From an uncultured Ruminococcus sp. (GTDB lineage Bacteria > Bacillota > Clostridia > Lachnospirales > Lachnospiraceae): 63,501 nucleotides of DNA. The stretch spans positions 1 to 63,501 of the forward strand of contig UQKK01000021.1 of NCBI GenBank assembly GCA_900541505.1, given 5' to 3'. The translations under genes and the position numbers were made by a program. Shown here piece after piece: positions 43,647 to 53,337 of this stretch. The notes below the pieces were generated by a model, which was not told the DNA's origin, made no database searches, and saw nothing but the letters and a program-made list of their open reading frames with translations. Within the stretch, counting starts at the first letter, position 1; each line of letters starts with the position of its first letter.

Positions 43647-44312
43647 TTAGTCTGCCAGTCCGAGCCTCTCCTGTGTCTCTCCCAGCCGTCTGTAAAATTC
43701 CCGGTAGAAATCCGCTTCTGTGTACGGTGTCTGGTAAAATGTCTTAAGGATATAGAGGGTGAGAATCCGCAGATTTTCTTCATCCAGTGTCTTTGCCGCC
43801 TCCTCACAGGCGAGCAGAAACCGATGCCACTTGAGGATATAAGCCTCATACTCCTTCAGGTTCGACTCCTCCAGCCATTTCTTTACTTTTATCTTGCCGC
43901 GCGTCTCCTTGCGGCACTCGTGGATTTGCAGAAAATAGCGAAAGCCTTCGTCCTCATAATAACGTCCCAGAGGGAACAATCTGCAGATTCCCGGGCGAAA
44001 GGCATGTACCGTGCACCTGCCCTCCTCACTTAAGAAAGAGCAGCCTTCTCTCTTTCCTGTCATTTTCAGATTCGGCAGTATCAGCCCATCCACTACATGT
44101 AATTCCACGCCCGCCTGCAAAAGCCCTTCAAAGTCCACATTCAGCCCCCTCATAAGCCGATGTACATCCAGAGGGTCCAGCACAATGGACTCTCCCATCC
44201 CCACGCAGCAAGCGAAACACCCTTCGCAGCCGCCGCAGTCCGCCTTGACCATATCGTTGGCACTGTACAATCTGCCATCCGAGATTTCAGATAAATCTAC
44301 CTGTCGTTTCAT
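43647..44312 (-). CDS. YkgJ-family cysteine-cluster protein
   Basis: A 221-residue protein with the YkgJ/CxxCxxCC family cysteines: DCGGCEGCFACC near 27-38, then CSFLSEEGRCTVHAFRPGIC near 92-112, likely binding zinc or an iron-sulfur cluster. The C-terminal 100 residues are helical. GAGGAG precedes the ATG. The function of the family is unknown. It sits between a PHP-UvrD protein and recQ, all in the same direction, so a link to DNA repair is possible but unproven. Confidence 0.87.
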   Translation of the reverse strand: MKRQVDLSEISDGRLYSANDMVKADCGGCEGCFACCVGMGESIVLDPLDVHRLMRGLNVDFEGLLQAGVELHVVDGLILPNLKMTGKREGCSFLSEEGRCTVHAFRPGICRLFPLGRYYEDEGFRYFLQIHECRKETRGKIKVKKWLEESNLKEYEAYILKWHRFLLACEEAAKTLDEENLRILTLYILKTFYQTPYTEADFYREFYRRLGETQERLGLAD

Positions 44313-44435
44313 CGTTCTCTCCTCATTTACCTTTATCGTAAAGCGGGCAAGCCCGCTTCAGCTCCCCGCCCTCATTCATAAGGAGCTTGCCCACTTTGTG
44401 CGCCGAGCGCAGTCGCTTTAGCGAAATGTTTCCTT

Positions 44436-47400
44436 TTAAATAAAAAACGACATCTGCTCATAGCCTTCGTCCTTTTTTTCCTTCCGGGCACTTTCCCTCA
44501 GAATCCATTCCTCCGTCATCCCTTCCAGGAACTGCGATTCCTCCCCGGATGTGGTGAGAATCAACTCTTCCTTTGCCCGCGTCATTCCCACATACAAAAG
44601 CCGGCGCTCTTCCTCTGTATCAGCCGGATGTCTCTCACTCTCGTAAGGGATTTTCCCCTTCTCTGCGCCGAAAATAAACACTGCCGGAAATTCCAGCCCT
44701 TTGGAGCCGTGCAGGGTCATAAGCTGTACCGCGCCGGCAGTATATTCCTTATCTCCGCAGCGTTTCAAGTCGCTCTCCACACCTAAATCCAATGCCTCAA
44801 GAAACTGTGTCATATCCTCGTAAAAGAGAGCCGTCTTCTCCAGCTTTATCATGGCCGGATTCTCCACAAGTCCCATCTCCTCCATCCAGAGACGGACAAA
44901 CTCTTTCGGCACACATTTTTGATACAGAGGTCTGAACTTCTGCACCGTTTTCTCAAAGATTTCCTCTGAAAGAGCGGAAGCCTCCAGCTTCCACAGCAGC
45001 TCCAGACTGCATGTCCTGGCACAGAGATTTTTCTCATCTCCCAGATATTTAAAGAACTGGATGCTACCCTGCACCTTTTCCTCCTCCAGGAAACTCTCTC
45101 TTCCCGCCACCACATAGGGAATCCCCTCTTTTTTCAGGCAGACCTCCAGCAAATCCGCCTGCCGATGGGTACGGTAAAGAATGGCAATCTCGTCAAAGCC
45201 TCGTATCTTCCTGTCCTGTAAATGCTCGGCGTGGGACTGTGCCTCCAGCATCCCCAGCCCGCCGGTGATGCGGTTGATTTCTTTGGCAATAAAAATCGCC
45301 TCTCCCATATCTGTCTTTGCACTTGCCAGCCGCACCGGAGCATTGTGCGGACAGTTCGCGTTCAGTTTTGTCTCTCCCTTTGGATTCTGAGAAATTACCT
45401 CCAGCGCGGCGGATAAGATTTCCGGTGAGGAACGGTAATTTTCCTCAAGCCTGATGACTTCCAGATTCTCAGTCTCACCCACAAGGCGCTCAAAACAGCG
45501 GGAGTCTGCACCGCGAAAACCGTAAATAGACTGGTTGGCATCCCCGATGACAAACAGCTCCCTTCCTGCCTCTCTCCACGCCTCCATAAGCGAAAACTGC
45601 AGCGGGTCCATATCCTGAAACTCATCAATCAAAAGATAAGAAAACCTCTTCTCCCATCCGGGCAAAGCCTTGCCCTCCCGGATTATCTGCACAGTCTTTA
45701 CCAGCAAATCGTCAAAATCCAGCAGGTGACGCTCTGTAAGCGCTGCCTGGTACGCCTCATACATTTCCATCCACTTTGCCTTCTCCGCAATATCCTGCGC
45801 AATACCGGATTTCCTGCGGGAAACCGTCTCCAGAAATTCTCCCGCTTTCATGTTTAGATTCCCCTCGGCAAGTACCTCCCTGGCAATTTCTCTGGCTTCC
45901 TTCTTGTCAATGAGCGTAAACTCTTCCCCCTGTTCCTTTAAAAAAGAAAGACAGATGGCATGGAACGTCCCTATCTGCAGACCATTTAAGCGTTTCCTTC
46001 GCCCAAGTTCTTCCTGTACCCTCTCAAACATCTGCCCTGCCGCCTGGTTCGTGAAAGTTACGGCAGTAATTTCCGAGGGCTTCACCTTCCGATTCTGAAT
46101 CAGATAGACAATGCGGAAAACCAGCGTCTTTGTCTTTCCCGTTCCGGGACCCGCGATGACCGCAATATCCCGCGCGGAAGCCTGCACTGCGCGAAGCTGC
46201 GCCGGATTTAACGCCTGCGTTTCGCGAAGTTTCGCCGGATTTTCGGCAGATTCTTTTTGAAAGTGTACCGCGTCTGAGGCCTGCTTCTGCACACTTTCTA
46301 TTGGTTCAACGGTGCTTTCCGGAGGCGCTGCATCAGGTGCGTCTTCAGCCGCCCCTATATCCGCAGGCATGTTTTTGTCCGGCGCCTGCGCCTCCTCGCT
46401 CAGGGCAGTTCCTTTCCGGCTGTCCGCAGCAGTGCCTGACGCGCTTTCCCGGATACCCAGCATATCAAAGAAGCTCATCTGTCCATCGGTGTCCTCCAGC
46501 TCTCTTGGCGCAAAGAGCTGAATGTTCCCGTACTCTCCGTCAAATCCGGGAATCCGCTTCACCTCTCCTCTTCTGAGCCGTTCAATCCCCTCCGCCACCA
46601 ATCTGCCGGAAACGGTGCGTATCTCTTCCACAGGAATGGTGCGCAAAATTTCAAATTCCGGTCCCAGACGGCGCAGCATGTTCTGATACTCTTTCTGTAC
46701 CTTTACACTGGTGCTGGAATGTCCCACCGAAGCCCCGATGACTTCCGGCAGCGGCACCAGACTTTCAAAGGGCTTTGCGTTTTCCCTAACAAATCCCTCT
46801 GCCCGGTCGGAGAGCTGCTCCACCCTGTGGGAAACGCCGATGGTAATCTTTTTGCCGCACACCGGGCAGATACCTTTGTAATTCTCAGTTTCCAGAGGCG
46901 TCAGACACAAACTGCATTTGCGGTGCCCGTCCATATGATATTTTCCTTCCTCCGGGAAAAACTCTATGGTTCCGTACAGCCCTTTCCCCTTCTGGATAGC
47001 CTCAGAGAGCCCCGCATAGGACAGTTCGATATCCAAAAGATTTGCCTCCCGCCCCAGCTTTGCAGGGGAATGAGCATCGGAATTGGAGATAAGCTGGTAG
47101 TTATCTAAAGCAGAAACTCTCCAGTTCATGGGCGGGTCAGAGGATAGCCCCGTCTCCATGGCGTGAATATGACCGGAAAGGTCCTCGAAGCACTCTTCCA
47201 CCGTATCAAACCCGGAAAAGGCTCCGAACAGAGAAAAATGCGGCGTCCAGATGTGCGCCGGAACATAGATTGCCTCCGGGCAGATGTTCAGTATGATTTC
47301 CAGCAAATCCCGGCAGTCCAGTCCCAAAATAGGTCTGCCGTCGGAATGGATATTCCCAATCTCCTCTAATTTCTGCGAAATCTTTTCGGCAGCCTCCAGA

Positions 47401-47732
47401 CCGGGAAGCAGAATCAGGCTGTGCACTTTCCTCACACGACCGTTTTTCTTGTAAATGGAACTTATCTCACCTGTAATGACAAAGCGGGGACGAAAATCCG
47501 CCCCAGCCGTCTCATCTGCAAGTCGATACTCTTTTTTCAGCACATACAGCCCGTCCTCCGCAGGCTCCAGCTTTTCTCTTAATTCCTCTCTCCAGGCAGG
47601 GTGTGTAAAATCCCCGCTCCCTACGATGTGGATTCCCTTTTTTGCCGCCCACAAATCCAGATGTTCCGGTGTACAATCCTTGCTCGTGGCACGGGAATAG
47701 CGGGAATGGATATGTAAATCCGCTATGTACAT
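44436..47732 (-). CDS. PHP/EndoQ-like nuclease fused to UvrD/Rep helicase
   Basis: A 1098-residue DNA repair protein. Residues 1-400 form a PHP metal-dependent nuclease like endonuclease Q (DLHIHSRYSRATSKDCTP; VGSGDFTHP; SNSDAHSP), with a zinc ribbon CSLCLTP...CPVCGKK near 270-290. A poor, Ala/Pro-rich linker (about 430-505) follows, then a superfamily 1A helicase: VIAGPGTGKTKTLVF (Walker A), LLIDEFQDMDPLQ (Walker B), GDANQSIYGFRGAD, VQLMTLHGSKGLEFP, RRLLYVGMTRAKEEL. EndoQ nicks 5' of deaminated bases; coupling to a helicase would allow removal of the nicked strand. Such fusions are known in Clostridia; activity is inferred. AAGGGAAG precedes the ATG. The 44313-44435 gap after it holds a small hairpin AAGCGGGC/GCCCGCTT. 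Confidence 0.9.
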   Translation of the reverse strand: MYIADLHIHSRYSRATSKDCTPEHLDLWAAKKGIHIVGSGDFTHPAWREELREKLEPAEDGLYVLKKEYRLADETAGADFRPRFVITGEISSIYKKNGRVRKVHSLILLPGLEAAEKISQKLEEIGNIHSDGRPILGLDCRDLLEIILNICPEAIYVPAHIWTPHFSLFGAFSGFDTVEECFEDLSGHIHAMETGLSSDPPMNWRVSALDNYQLISNSDAHSPAKLGREANLLDIELSYAGLSEAIQKGKGLYGTIEFFPEEGKYHMDGHRKCSLCLTPLETENYKGICPVCGKKITIGVSHRVEQLSDRAEGFVRENAKPFESLVPLPEVIGASVGHSSTSVKVQKEYQNMLRRLGPEFEILRTIPVEEIRTVSGRLVAEGIERLRRGEVKRIPGFDGEYGNIQLFAPRELEDTDGQMSFFDMLGIRESASGTAADSRKGTALSEEAQAPDKNMPADIGAAEDAPDAAPPESTVEPIESVQKQASDAVHFQKESAENPAKLRETQALNPAQLRAVQASARDIAVIAGPGTGKTKTLVFRIVYLIQNRKVKPSEITAVTFTNQAAGQMFERVQEELGRRKRLNGLQIGTFHAICLSFLKEQGEEFTLIDKKEAREIAREVLAEGNLNMKAGEFLETVSRRKSGIAQDIAEKAKWMEMYEAYQAALTERHLLDFDDLLVKTVQIIREGKALPGWEKRFSYLLIDEFQDMDPLQFSLMEAWREAGRELFVIGDANQSIYGFRGADSRCFERLVGETENLEVIRLEENYRSSPEILSAALEVISQNPKGETKLNANCPHNAPVRLASAKTDMGEAIFIAKEINRITGGLGMLEAQSHAEHLQDRKIRGFDEIAILYRTHRQADLLEVCLKKEGIPYVVAGRESFLEEEKVQGSIQFFKYLGDEKNLCARTCSLELLWKLEASALSEEIFEKTVQKFRPLYQKCVPKEFVRLWMEEMGLVENPAMIKLEKTALFYEDMTQFLEALDLGVESDLKRCGDKEYTAGAVQLMTLHGSKGLEFPAVFIFGAEKGKIPYESERHPADTEEERRLLYVGMTRAKEELILTTSGEESQFLEGMTEEWILRESARKEKKDEGYEQMSFFI

Positions 47733-47916
47733 GTTCTTCCCTTCTCTCTTGTACTATGGAATCGCCGTAAAATTTCAAAAGGCATATTCCGGGATACTGC
47801 TCGGTCGCCAAGGTTTCCGGCAGACTTACGTCTTGGCTCCCCGCAGTTACAAAAAGGGGACCCCGTGTCCTTTGCGGACTGTCAGGGCGCCCTCCTGTCA
47901 CATTTCATCGTAAATT

Positions 47917-48348
47917 CTACAGAAAATTCTTCATCTCCTGCATAAAATCTTCTTCTGTCCGCACCAGTTTCTTCGCCAGCGACACGCTTTCTCTGGATGC
48001 CTCTTTGCATTCATGCATCGTCTCTGTGATGGACTGGATTCCCATATTGCAGCCATTCATCATAATCTTTGCCGCCTGCTTGTTGTCATCCCGCGCCATC
48101 ATCTTTACCTCTGTCGTCATCCAAGAAAACGCGGAGGCAAACATGCCGGGTTCCTTTCCGCTCTCTCCCTCCTGCGCCAAAAGCCTTGAAGATTCCTTTT
48201 CCAGCTCTTTATGCTTTGTATTGTAGTCCTGTATAGTCCCTTTCAGCTTTTCGTCTGTCACATAGGGACCCACCTGGTCCATACTCTCAATCGCCATTTT
48301 ACAGCCGGAATTACATTCTTCCAGCAGCTTTCTGGTATTGTCTTCCAT
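47917..48348 (-). CDS. Ferritin-like four-helix protein, unknown function
   Basis: A 143-residue, fully helical protein. The spacing of hydrophobic residues and pieces such as SWMTTEVKMMARDDNKQAAK and MNGCNMGIQSITETMHECKE resemble DUF2383/DUF3231-like ferritin-fold proteins of Clostridia, but I cannot name a family with certainty. It has three scattered Cys and no signal peptide. The ribosome site is weak (GAAGGCG). It is isolated, with no clear partner. Confidence 0.7.
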   Translation of the reverse strand: MEDNTRKLLEECNSGCKMAIESMDQVGPYVTDEKLKGTIQDYNTKHKELEKESSRLLAQEGESGKEPGMFASAFSWMTTEVKMMARDDNKQAAKIMMNGCNMGIQSITETMHECKEASRESVSLAKKLVRTEEDFMQEMKNFL

Positions 48349-48496
48349 TTCACACGCCTTCTTTCTCTGCCATTTTTAAAGTATTTCTCAACTTCTACTA
48401 TGCGCAGATTCAGAAGTTTCATACGCCGTTTTAACGCAGATGCCTAAAGTTTTTTGGCTTCTGACGGAGAACTCCTAGATATACGGCACGAGCCGC

Positions 48497-49132
48497 TCAC
48501 ACGCCGTTTTTGGCGCAAATATCCGCCAGACAGCATTTATCACAGAATGGCTTCGTCCTCGCGGTACAGACATCTCTCCCATGATATACGAGCCGGTGGC
48601 AGAAATCGCTTCCTTCCTCCGGGGGTATGATTTTCCACAGTGCCATCTCCACTTTCTTCGGCTCTTTAAAACCGTCCACCAAACCTATACGGTTTACAAG
48701 GCGGATACAGTGGGTATCGGTGACAATCGCCGGCTCTCCAAATACGTCTCCCATAATCAGGTTGGCGCTTTTTCTTCCCACACCCGGCAGCTTTAACAAA
48801 GCGTCAAAATCGTTAGGCACTTTACCGCCATATTCCTCCACTAAAATTTTCATGCAGGCACTGATATCTCTCGCTTTGCTTTTTCCCAGACCGCAGGGAC
48901 GCACAATTTTTTCAATGTCATCCACGTCTGCTGCCGCCAATGCCTCAGGAGTGGGATATTTCGCATATAAATCCTGCACCACCACATTGACTCTGGCATC
49001 GGTACACTGCGCAGCCAGCCGCACGCTCACCAGCAATTTCCACGCCTCATTATAATCAAGTGTACATCCCGCATCCGGATATTCTTTTTTCAGACGCTCT
49101 ATAACCTCCAGCGCCAGCTTCTTCTTTGTCAT
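48497..49132 (-). CDS. nth: Endonuclease III (DNA glycosylase/AP lyase)
   Basis: Base-excision repair enzyme of 211 residues that removes oxidised pyrimidines. The helix-hairpin-helix LLKLPGVGRKSANLI holds catalytic Lys; the catalytic Asp is in VTDTHCIRLVNRIGL; four C-terminal Cys (C-x7-C-x2-C-x5-C) bind a 4Fe-4S cluster, the first gap being one longer than in E. coli. ATG 49132 follows AGGAAG; an ATG at 49171 overlapping the macrodomain stop is also possible and would add 13 residues. It is the last gene of the coupled DUF6930-mmcQ-panE-macro-nth run. Confidence 0.95.
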   Translation of the reverse strand: MTKKKLALEVIERLKKEYPDAGCTLDYNEAWKLLVSVRLAAQCTDARVNVVVQDLYAKYPTPEALAAADVDDIEKIVRPCGLGKSKARDISACMKILVEEYGGKVPNDFDALLKLPGVGRKSANLIMGDVFGEPAIVTDTHCIRLVNRIGLVDGFKEPKKVEMALWKIIPPEEGSDFCHRLVYHGRDVCTARTKPFCDKCCLADICAKNGV

Positions 49133-49167
49133 TCGTCTTCCTGCCTTTCCGCTTCTGTAATCACACA

Positions 49168-50322
49168 TCACATCTTATCTGCTGTGATTTTATTTACTGC
49201 AATTCCGTTTACCTGAAATTTATGCAAATCCACATGCCCGTCCAGTGCCAGGCATTTCAGGATTTTCTGTTCCATCACTGTATTCTTTAAAGGAACTTGG
49301 TACATCGTCCCGCTGCTCTCCAGATACAGGCTGTTCCCGCTTTTCCTTATTATTTCTATTTCAATTTGCTTCTCATCATCCAGACTTGCCGTCACTTTCA
49401 GATAGCTGATATCTTTTCCCTCTAATGACCACTCTGTCTCCGTCACAAAGGGATACATTTCCATAAAGGACACCGGTTCTTTTTCGTCCCATTCTTTCAT
49501 CACTTTAAGAACCGCCTCGCATGTTCTCTGTGAAAATCCTTCCTCCCCTTTGAGGCAGGTATATTGGCGAAACGTCGTCTCCGCACGCATGAGCCGTTCC
49601 GTCAATCCCCGGTTTTCCGCAGTTTCTTCCGCCCTTAAAGTTTCTTCTGCTCTTAAAATTTCTTCCTCTCTTAAAATGGAAAGCACCTGCTCTCTGATAC
49701 CGCGGTTCTCAAACGCTCTTTTCATAGGCAGATTTTCATACTCGATAAAAACAGTCTCTGTCTCGTCCTCTTTTTCGCAGGCGCACTTTCTCCGGTAATC
49801 CTCGTCAGTCTTTTCATAGCCATATTTCCGCCGATAATCCTCATCTGCTTTCTCGTACGCCGCTTTCGTGTGCTCATCAAAGCAGACCATCTGCACATCC
49901 ATATCCGGAAACCCGTAAATGGTCTCCACCGCAATCTGCGCGGCTTCTTCCAGCGGATAGGAGTAAATGCCTGTACTGATAGACGGAAACGCAATATCCT
50001 TTATCCCGTTCGCTTTGGCGAGCTCCAGACAATTTCTGTAGCAGGACGCCAAAAGCTTTGCCTCACCGTGTCCGCCGCCTCTTCAGATGGGACCCGGCGT
50101 GTGGATGATATATTTCGCCGGAAGGCGGTACCCTTTTGTCATCTTCGCTTCCCCGGTCCGGCAGCCGTTCAGCGCCCTGCACTCTGCCAAAAGCTTAGGA
50201 CCCGCCGCGCGGTGAATGGCTCCGTCCACGCCACCGCCGCCCAGTAAAGAGCAGTTCGCCGCATTGACAATAGCGGTGGCTTTCACTTTTGTGATATCTC
50301 CCAAAACAACACAAAATGGCAT
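49168..50322 (-). pseudogene. Macrodomain (ADP-ribosyl hydrolase) gene with in-frame TGA
   Basis: Two open parts in one frame, 50322-50086 and 50082-49168, are separated by a single TGA at 50083-50085. Part one reads VVLGDITKVKATAIVNAANC, GGGGVDGAIH, then HTPGPI; part two goes on RGGGHGEAKLLASCYRN, FPSISTGIYSYPLEEA. In O-acetyl-ADP-ribose deacetylases the residue between GPI and RGG is Trp (TGG), so one base change made the stop. About 200 further residues after the macrodomain form a tail that includes two copies of EDYRRK and a beta-rich end, not recognised. The start overlaps the panE stop (TGATG). Either a recent nonsense mutation or read-through; the rest is undamaged, so decay is recent if it is decay. 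Confidence 0.85.
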
Positions 50323-51239
50323 CAGACATACTCCTTTTCAATCTCTTTCACTCGTTCATACAGATAACGGTTCGCCGGCACCTGTATGTTGTGCTTCTCT
50401 GCCATCTCTATCATACTTCCGGCAAACATGTCCACCTCGCTTGCCTTTTTGTTAATGCGGTCCTGCGCCATGGAAGGCATGCCCTCTGGCGAGAGTGTTT
50501 TTAGAAGGTCCACGTAGAAATTCAAATCCTGCTCTGTCACTTTGACACCTTCCAGCTCCGCGACCGCACGAACCTCGCGCATAGCCGCAATCATCATGCG
50601 GTTTGCCTCTCCCGGAGCGAGTGATTGTCCGTAATTTATCCCATAAACCATGCAGACCTGGTTGACGCCCACATTCAGCATAAATTTGCCCCACATGGTT
50701 CTTAAAATTTCTTTTTCAATTACAGCAGAAATCTTCGCTCTCCCCAAATATTCTGCCACAGCTTCCACTTTCGCTTCCTGCCCCACGCCTGCCTTTCTCA
50801 CGCCGAGCACCAGTTCCCCGGCTCTCGTATATTGCAAATCTCCGCCAAACTTCATGGCATCCATGCCCTGTGCTACCGTGTAAAGCACATTTTCGTCGCC
50901 ATATCGCTGTGCAATCTTCTCCTCACTGGTGACGCCGTTCATAACAGATAATATCACCGTGTGCGCTCCAACCACATGTTTCATGCAGTCCAAAGCGCTC
51001 TCAAGAGCCGGATACTTCACAGCCACGATTGCCAAATCCGCCGGACTTGCCGCTTCAGCCGACACCATTTTAAATCTCCGTTCTCTGCCATTTACCGTAA
51101 ACACAGCGTCTCTGTATTTCTCCACACGGCGGCTGTCCATCACAAACTCCACCGCGTCTTCCCCGATATTTTCCGCTATCTTGTCCGCATAAAGCATCCC
51201 CAGAGCGCCCATGCCGATAATCGCTGTCTTCTGTATCAC
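50322..51239 (-). CDS. panE: Ketopantoate reductase family (2-dehydropantoate 2-reductase)
   Basis: NADPH-dependent oxidoreductase of 305 residues. The Rossmann motif GMGALGMLYADKI is at the N-terminus; the catalytic Lys is in MWGKFMLNVGVNQVC, and Glu/Ser of the substrate site in MAQDRINKKASEVDMFAG. True PanE makes pantoate for CoA, but family members act on other 2-oxo acids, so the assignment is at family level. The start is GTG at 51239, overlapping the mmcQ stop (GTGA); residues read upstream are a basic artefact. Confidence 0.88.
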   Translation of the reverse strand: MIQKTAIIGMGALGMLYADKIAENIGEDAVEFVMDSRRVEKYRDAVFTVNGRERRFKMVSAEAASPADLAIVAVKYPALESALDCMKHVVGAHTVILSVMNGVTSEEKIAQRYGDENVLYTVAQGMDAMKFGGDLQYTRAGELVLGVRKAGVGQEAKVEAVAEYLGRAKISAVIEKEILRTMWGKFMLNVGVNQVCMVYGINYGQSLAPGEANRMMIAAMREVRAVAELEGVKVTEQDLNFYVDLLKTLSPEGMPSMAQDRINKKASEVDMFAGSMIEMAEKHNIQVPANRYLYERVKEIEKEYV

Positions 51240-51628
51240 CTTTCTCGTTCCTTCCTGTTTTCTTTCTTTGCGTTTTGCTCTTTCCCTCTGTCTTTTCCCG
51301 CGCACAAATCATAACTTTCTCCAATCATGCGGCAGATATCCTTCTTTGGCACACTGCCGTCCAAAATGATGGAGTTCCAGTGCGTTTTATTCATATGATA
51401 TGCTGGCTGCACGGAAGCATAAGCATTACGCCAGAAATCCCGCCATTCGGTATCGCATTTTACATTCACCCAGATGTTCCCCTGCCTTTCAAAAATCCAG
51501 GCAAAGATACGCCGTGTCCTGCGGATGCGCATGCAGGTCCAGTTCGCGTCTTTAAATGGATAATCCTCGAACACACCCGGGAAGGTCAGGCAATATTGAA
51601 TCACTTCTTCTCTGGTTTTCATAATCAA
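51236..51628 (-). CDS. MmcQ/YjbR-family protein
   Basis: A 130-residue protein matching the MmcQ/YjbR (CyaY-like fold) family: EEVIQYCLTFPGVFEDYPFK, then NVKCDTEWRDFWRN and HWNSIILDGSVP. Annotated as DNA-binding in the family, but real function is unsettled. The C-terminal 20 residues are Lys/Arg/Glu-rich and run into the panE start, which overlaps by four bases. It belongs to the coupled run from 52725 to 48497. Confidence 0.85.
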   Translation of the reverse strand: MIMKTREEVIQYCLTFPGVFEDYPFKDANWTCMRIRRTRRIFAWIFERQGNIWVNVKCDTEWRDFWRNAYASVQPAYHMNKTHWNSIILDGSVPKKDICRMIGESYDLCAGKDRGKEQNAKKENRKERER

Positions 51629-51708
51629 TGTCCCTGTATGAAAATTTGCTGCTCACCGCCTATAGGCGGGAGCTATCTTCTGTGTGCTATTACTCGTTCT
51701 GTACACTT

Positions 51709-52725
51709 TTATCTGAATCGTTGCATTCCCACCCAGAAATCCTCTATTCCATGCAATGTTTTTATCCGGCGCAGCTTGATGCCGCATATGTCGCAAATCT
51801 GCTCCAATCCCGCCTCCACAATGACATTGGAAACTCGTATTTCCTTTGGCGCTCCGGCTTCAAAGATGAAACCTATCAACGCCTCTGCCAAATCTATCAT
51901 CGGGTCGTCATCCGGTCCTTTTAATTCACATGAAATCGCCAGCCCGGTATTCGCTTCAACCAAAATACTCATTTCAGGATTTACAGGCTTATCATATTTC
52001 TCATCCGTCATTGCGACTCCCAGTGACCGCACGTCCGCTTCCAATATATATTCACTTTGCGGCACTTCACCCAATGCTTCCAAAAGCTCTTCGTCTGTAA
52101 TCGTAAGACTTTGAAAATTATAACAGGTAAACGGCAATGATTCCTCTCCAAAACGCCACGTCTTTTTATCAGGCGAATATATAAAGGAAAACATATTCCC
52201 CTCATCAAAATGAACCGGAATTTTTGTCTCTTTATAATAAGTAAAGGCTGTCTCTAAGTCTTCCAGATATTCTGCCATACGCACAACCTCGTCCTGGTCC
52301 AGATTATAAGGATAAAATCCGGGTTCATAAGACATAAAATACAGCCATTGGTTCTTGCCGCGGTATTTATAGCCCAACTCCTTGATAATCGCTCTCTGCT
52401 TTGCGGATAATTCCTCACGATTTCCCCAGTAGCAAGTCAGATTTTTTTGGTTGAACATGGCATATTCTACAGACAGATTCAGACTCTCCTGCATGGTCAG
52501 CATCATAAAGCTGTTAAAAGCGTCATATCCTTCATAGACCGTAATCCCGTAACAGTCTCCGCCTTTTCCCAATATACTGTAAAACACCGTATTTTCCGGT
52601 TCTTCACCCACTCGTATTCCGATGATATCTAAATCCCACAGGTCTTCCCATGGTTTTAATTCCCGAATCCGAGTGGCTGCTTCGTACAATCTTTTCCATT
52701 CTTCCGTTGTTGCTTCTTTTCTCAT
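51709..52725 (-). CDS. DUF6930/DUF7309-like protein
   Basis: A 338-residue cytosolic protein with no signal peptide. The first 160 residues (WEDLWDLDIIGIRVGEE, FYSILGKGGDCYGITVY, WLYFMSYEPGFYPYNLD) fit DUF7309-type sequences and the following part (ILVEANTGLAISCELKG, PKEIRVSNVIVEAGLEQICD) fits DUF6930. Neither has a known function. GGGAGG precedes the ATG. It is the most upstream gene of the run and marks the right end of the backbone; everything to its right up to the edge is accessory. Confidence 0.75.
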   Translation of the reverse strand: MRKEATTEEWKRLYEAATRIRELKPWEDLWDLDIIGIRVGEEPENTVFYSILGKGGDCYGITVYEGYDAFNSFMMLTMQESLNLSVEYAMFNQKNLTCYWGNREELSAKQRAIIKELGYKYRGKNQWLYFMSYEPGFYPYNLDQDEVVRMAEYLEDLETAFTYYKETKIPVHFDEGNMFSFIYSPDKKTWRFGEESLPFTCYNFQSLTITDEELLEALGEVPQSEYILEADVRSLGVAMTDEKYDKPVNPEMSILVEANTGLAISCELKGPDDDPMIDLAEALIGFIFEAGAPKEIRVSNVIVEAGLEQICDICGIKLRRIKTLHGIEDFWVGMQRFR

Positions 52726-52972
52726 ATGTGCCTCCCGTTTCGTTCAGGCGCGACCGTTTTACATCAGCAGCTACAGCCGGACTAAATCGCAAACATATTC
52801 TCTTGTGCTGCGTTTTTATCTTTGCCTTTTGATTTTAACATATCGGGTAAGGATTAGCTATAGGGAAATGGGAGTGTTCCCACACCCGATGTCTACCATT
52901 ACTGAAACATAAAAATAATTTTTAAGGCGCTTATTACGACTTTTTTACCTTCCGGAGTAAACACAAAATGTT

Positions 52973-53249
52973 TCACAAAGTGTCTAAAACGTCATCTAAA
53001 GTGCCATTTGAATTTTTGGCACTTTGGGATTTGGCACTTTGGAATTTGACCTTTTGGAACGGCAACGTCAGCATTGTCCGCCAGGAGCCGTCAGCATTCT
53101 CTGAAACCCCAAGGATAATGACTCCGCCGTAGCAATTCGCAAACGCGGAATATGTTTCCCACAGGCTTGTCGGAAGGTCGCCTTTGGCTTTCTTTACCTC
53201 GCGGCGGTTGTCCTCCCTGTATTCGTCAAATTTTAAGCATATCCATCAT
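52973..53249 (-). pseudogene. Truncated AlbA_2 (Schlafen-like) domain
   Basis: Minus-strand frame reading FDEYREDNRREVKKAKGD, LPTSLWETYSAFANCYGGVI and ILGVSENADGSWR, the N-terminal part of AlbA_2 ATP-binding/Schlafen-type regulators. A natural start (ATG at 53249 or 53240) is put out of frame by one extra base in the AAAA run near 53232. After about 60 residues the frame passes into a short repeat (GTGCCAAA type) and stops at 52973, so the remaining 300 or so residues are missing. 52726-52972 holds nothing else that I can recognise. Confidence 0.75.
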
Positions 53250-53337
53250 ATGTTGCAAATTCTTTTGTGTATTTCAAATAATCGGCATTTTCTGTAGGAA
53301 TATCCACGTAAGCGTACTCAACATCTTTACCGCTAAT

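Noticed and set aside
49168..50322. Selenocysteine at the macrodomain TGA
   Set aside because: The family has Trp, not Cys, at that place, and no selenocysteine-insertion-like hairpin is evident just after the TGA.
52973..53060. Short GTGCCAAA-type repeats as a functional element
   Set aside because: Only two or three imperfect copies within a truncated AlbA_2 frame; more likely low-complexity coding remnants.
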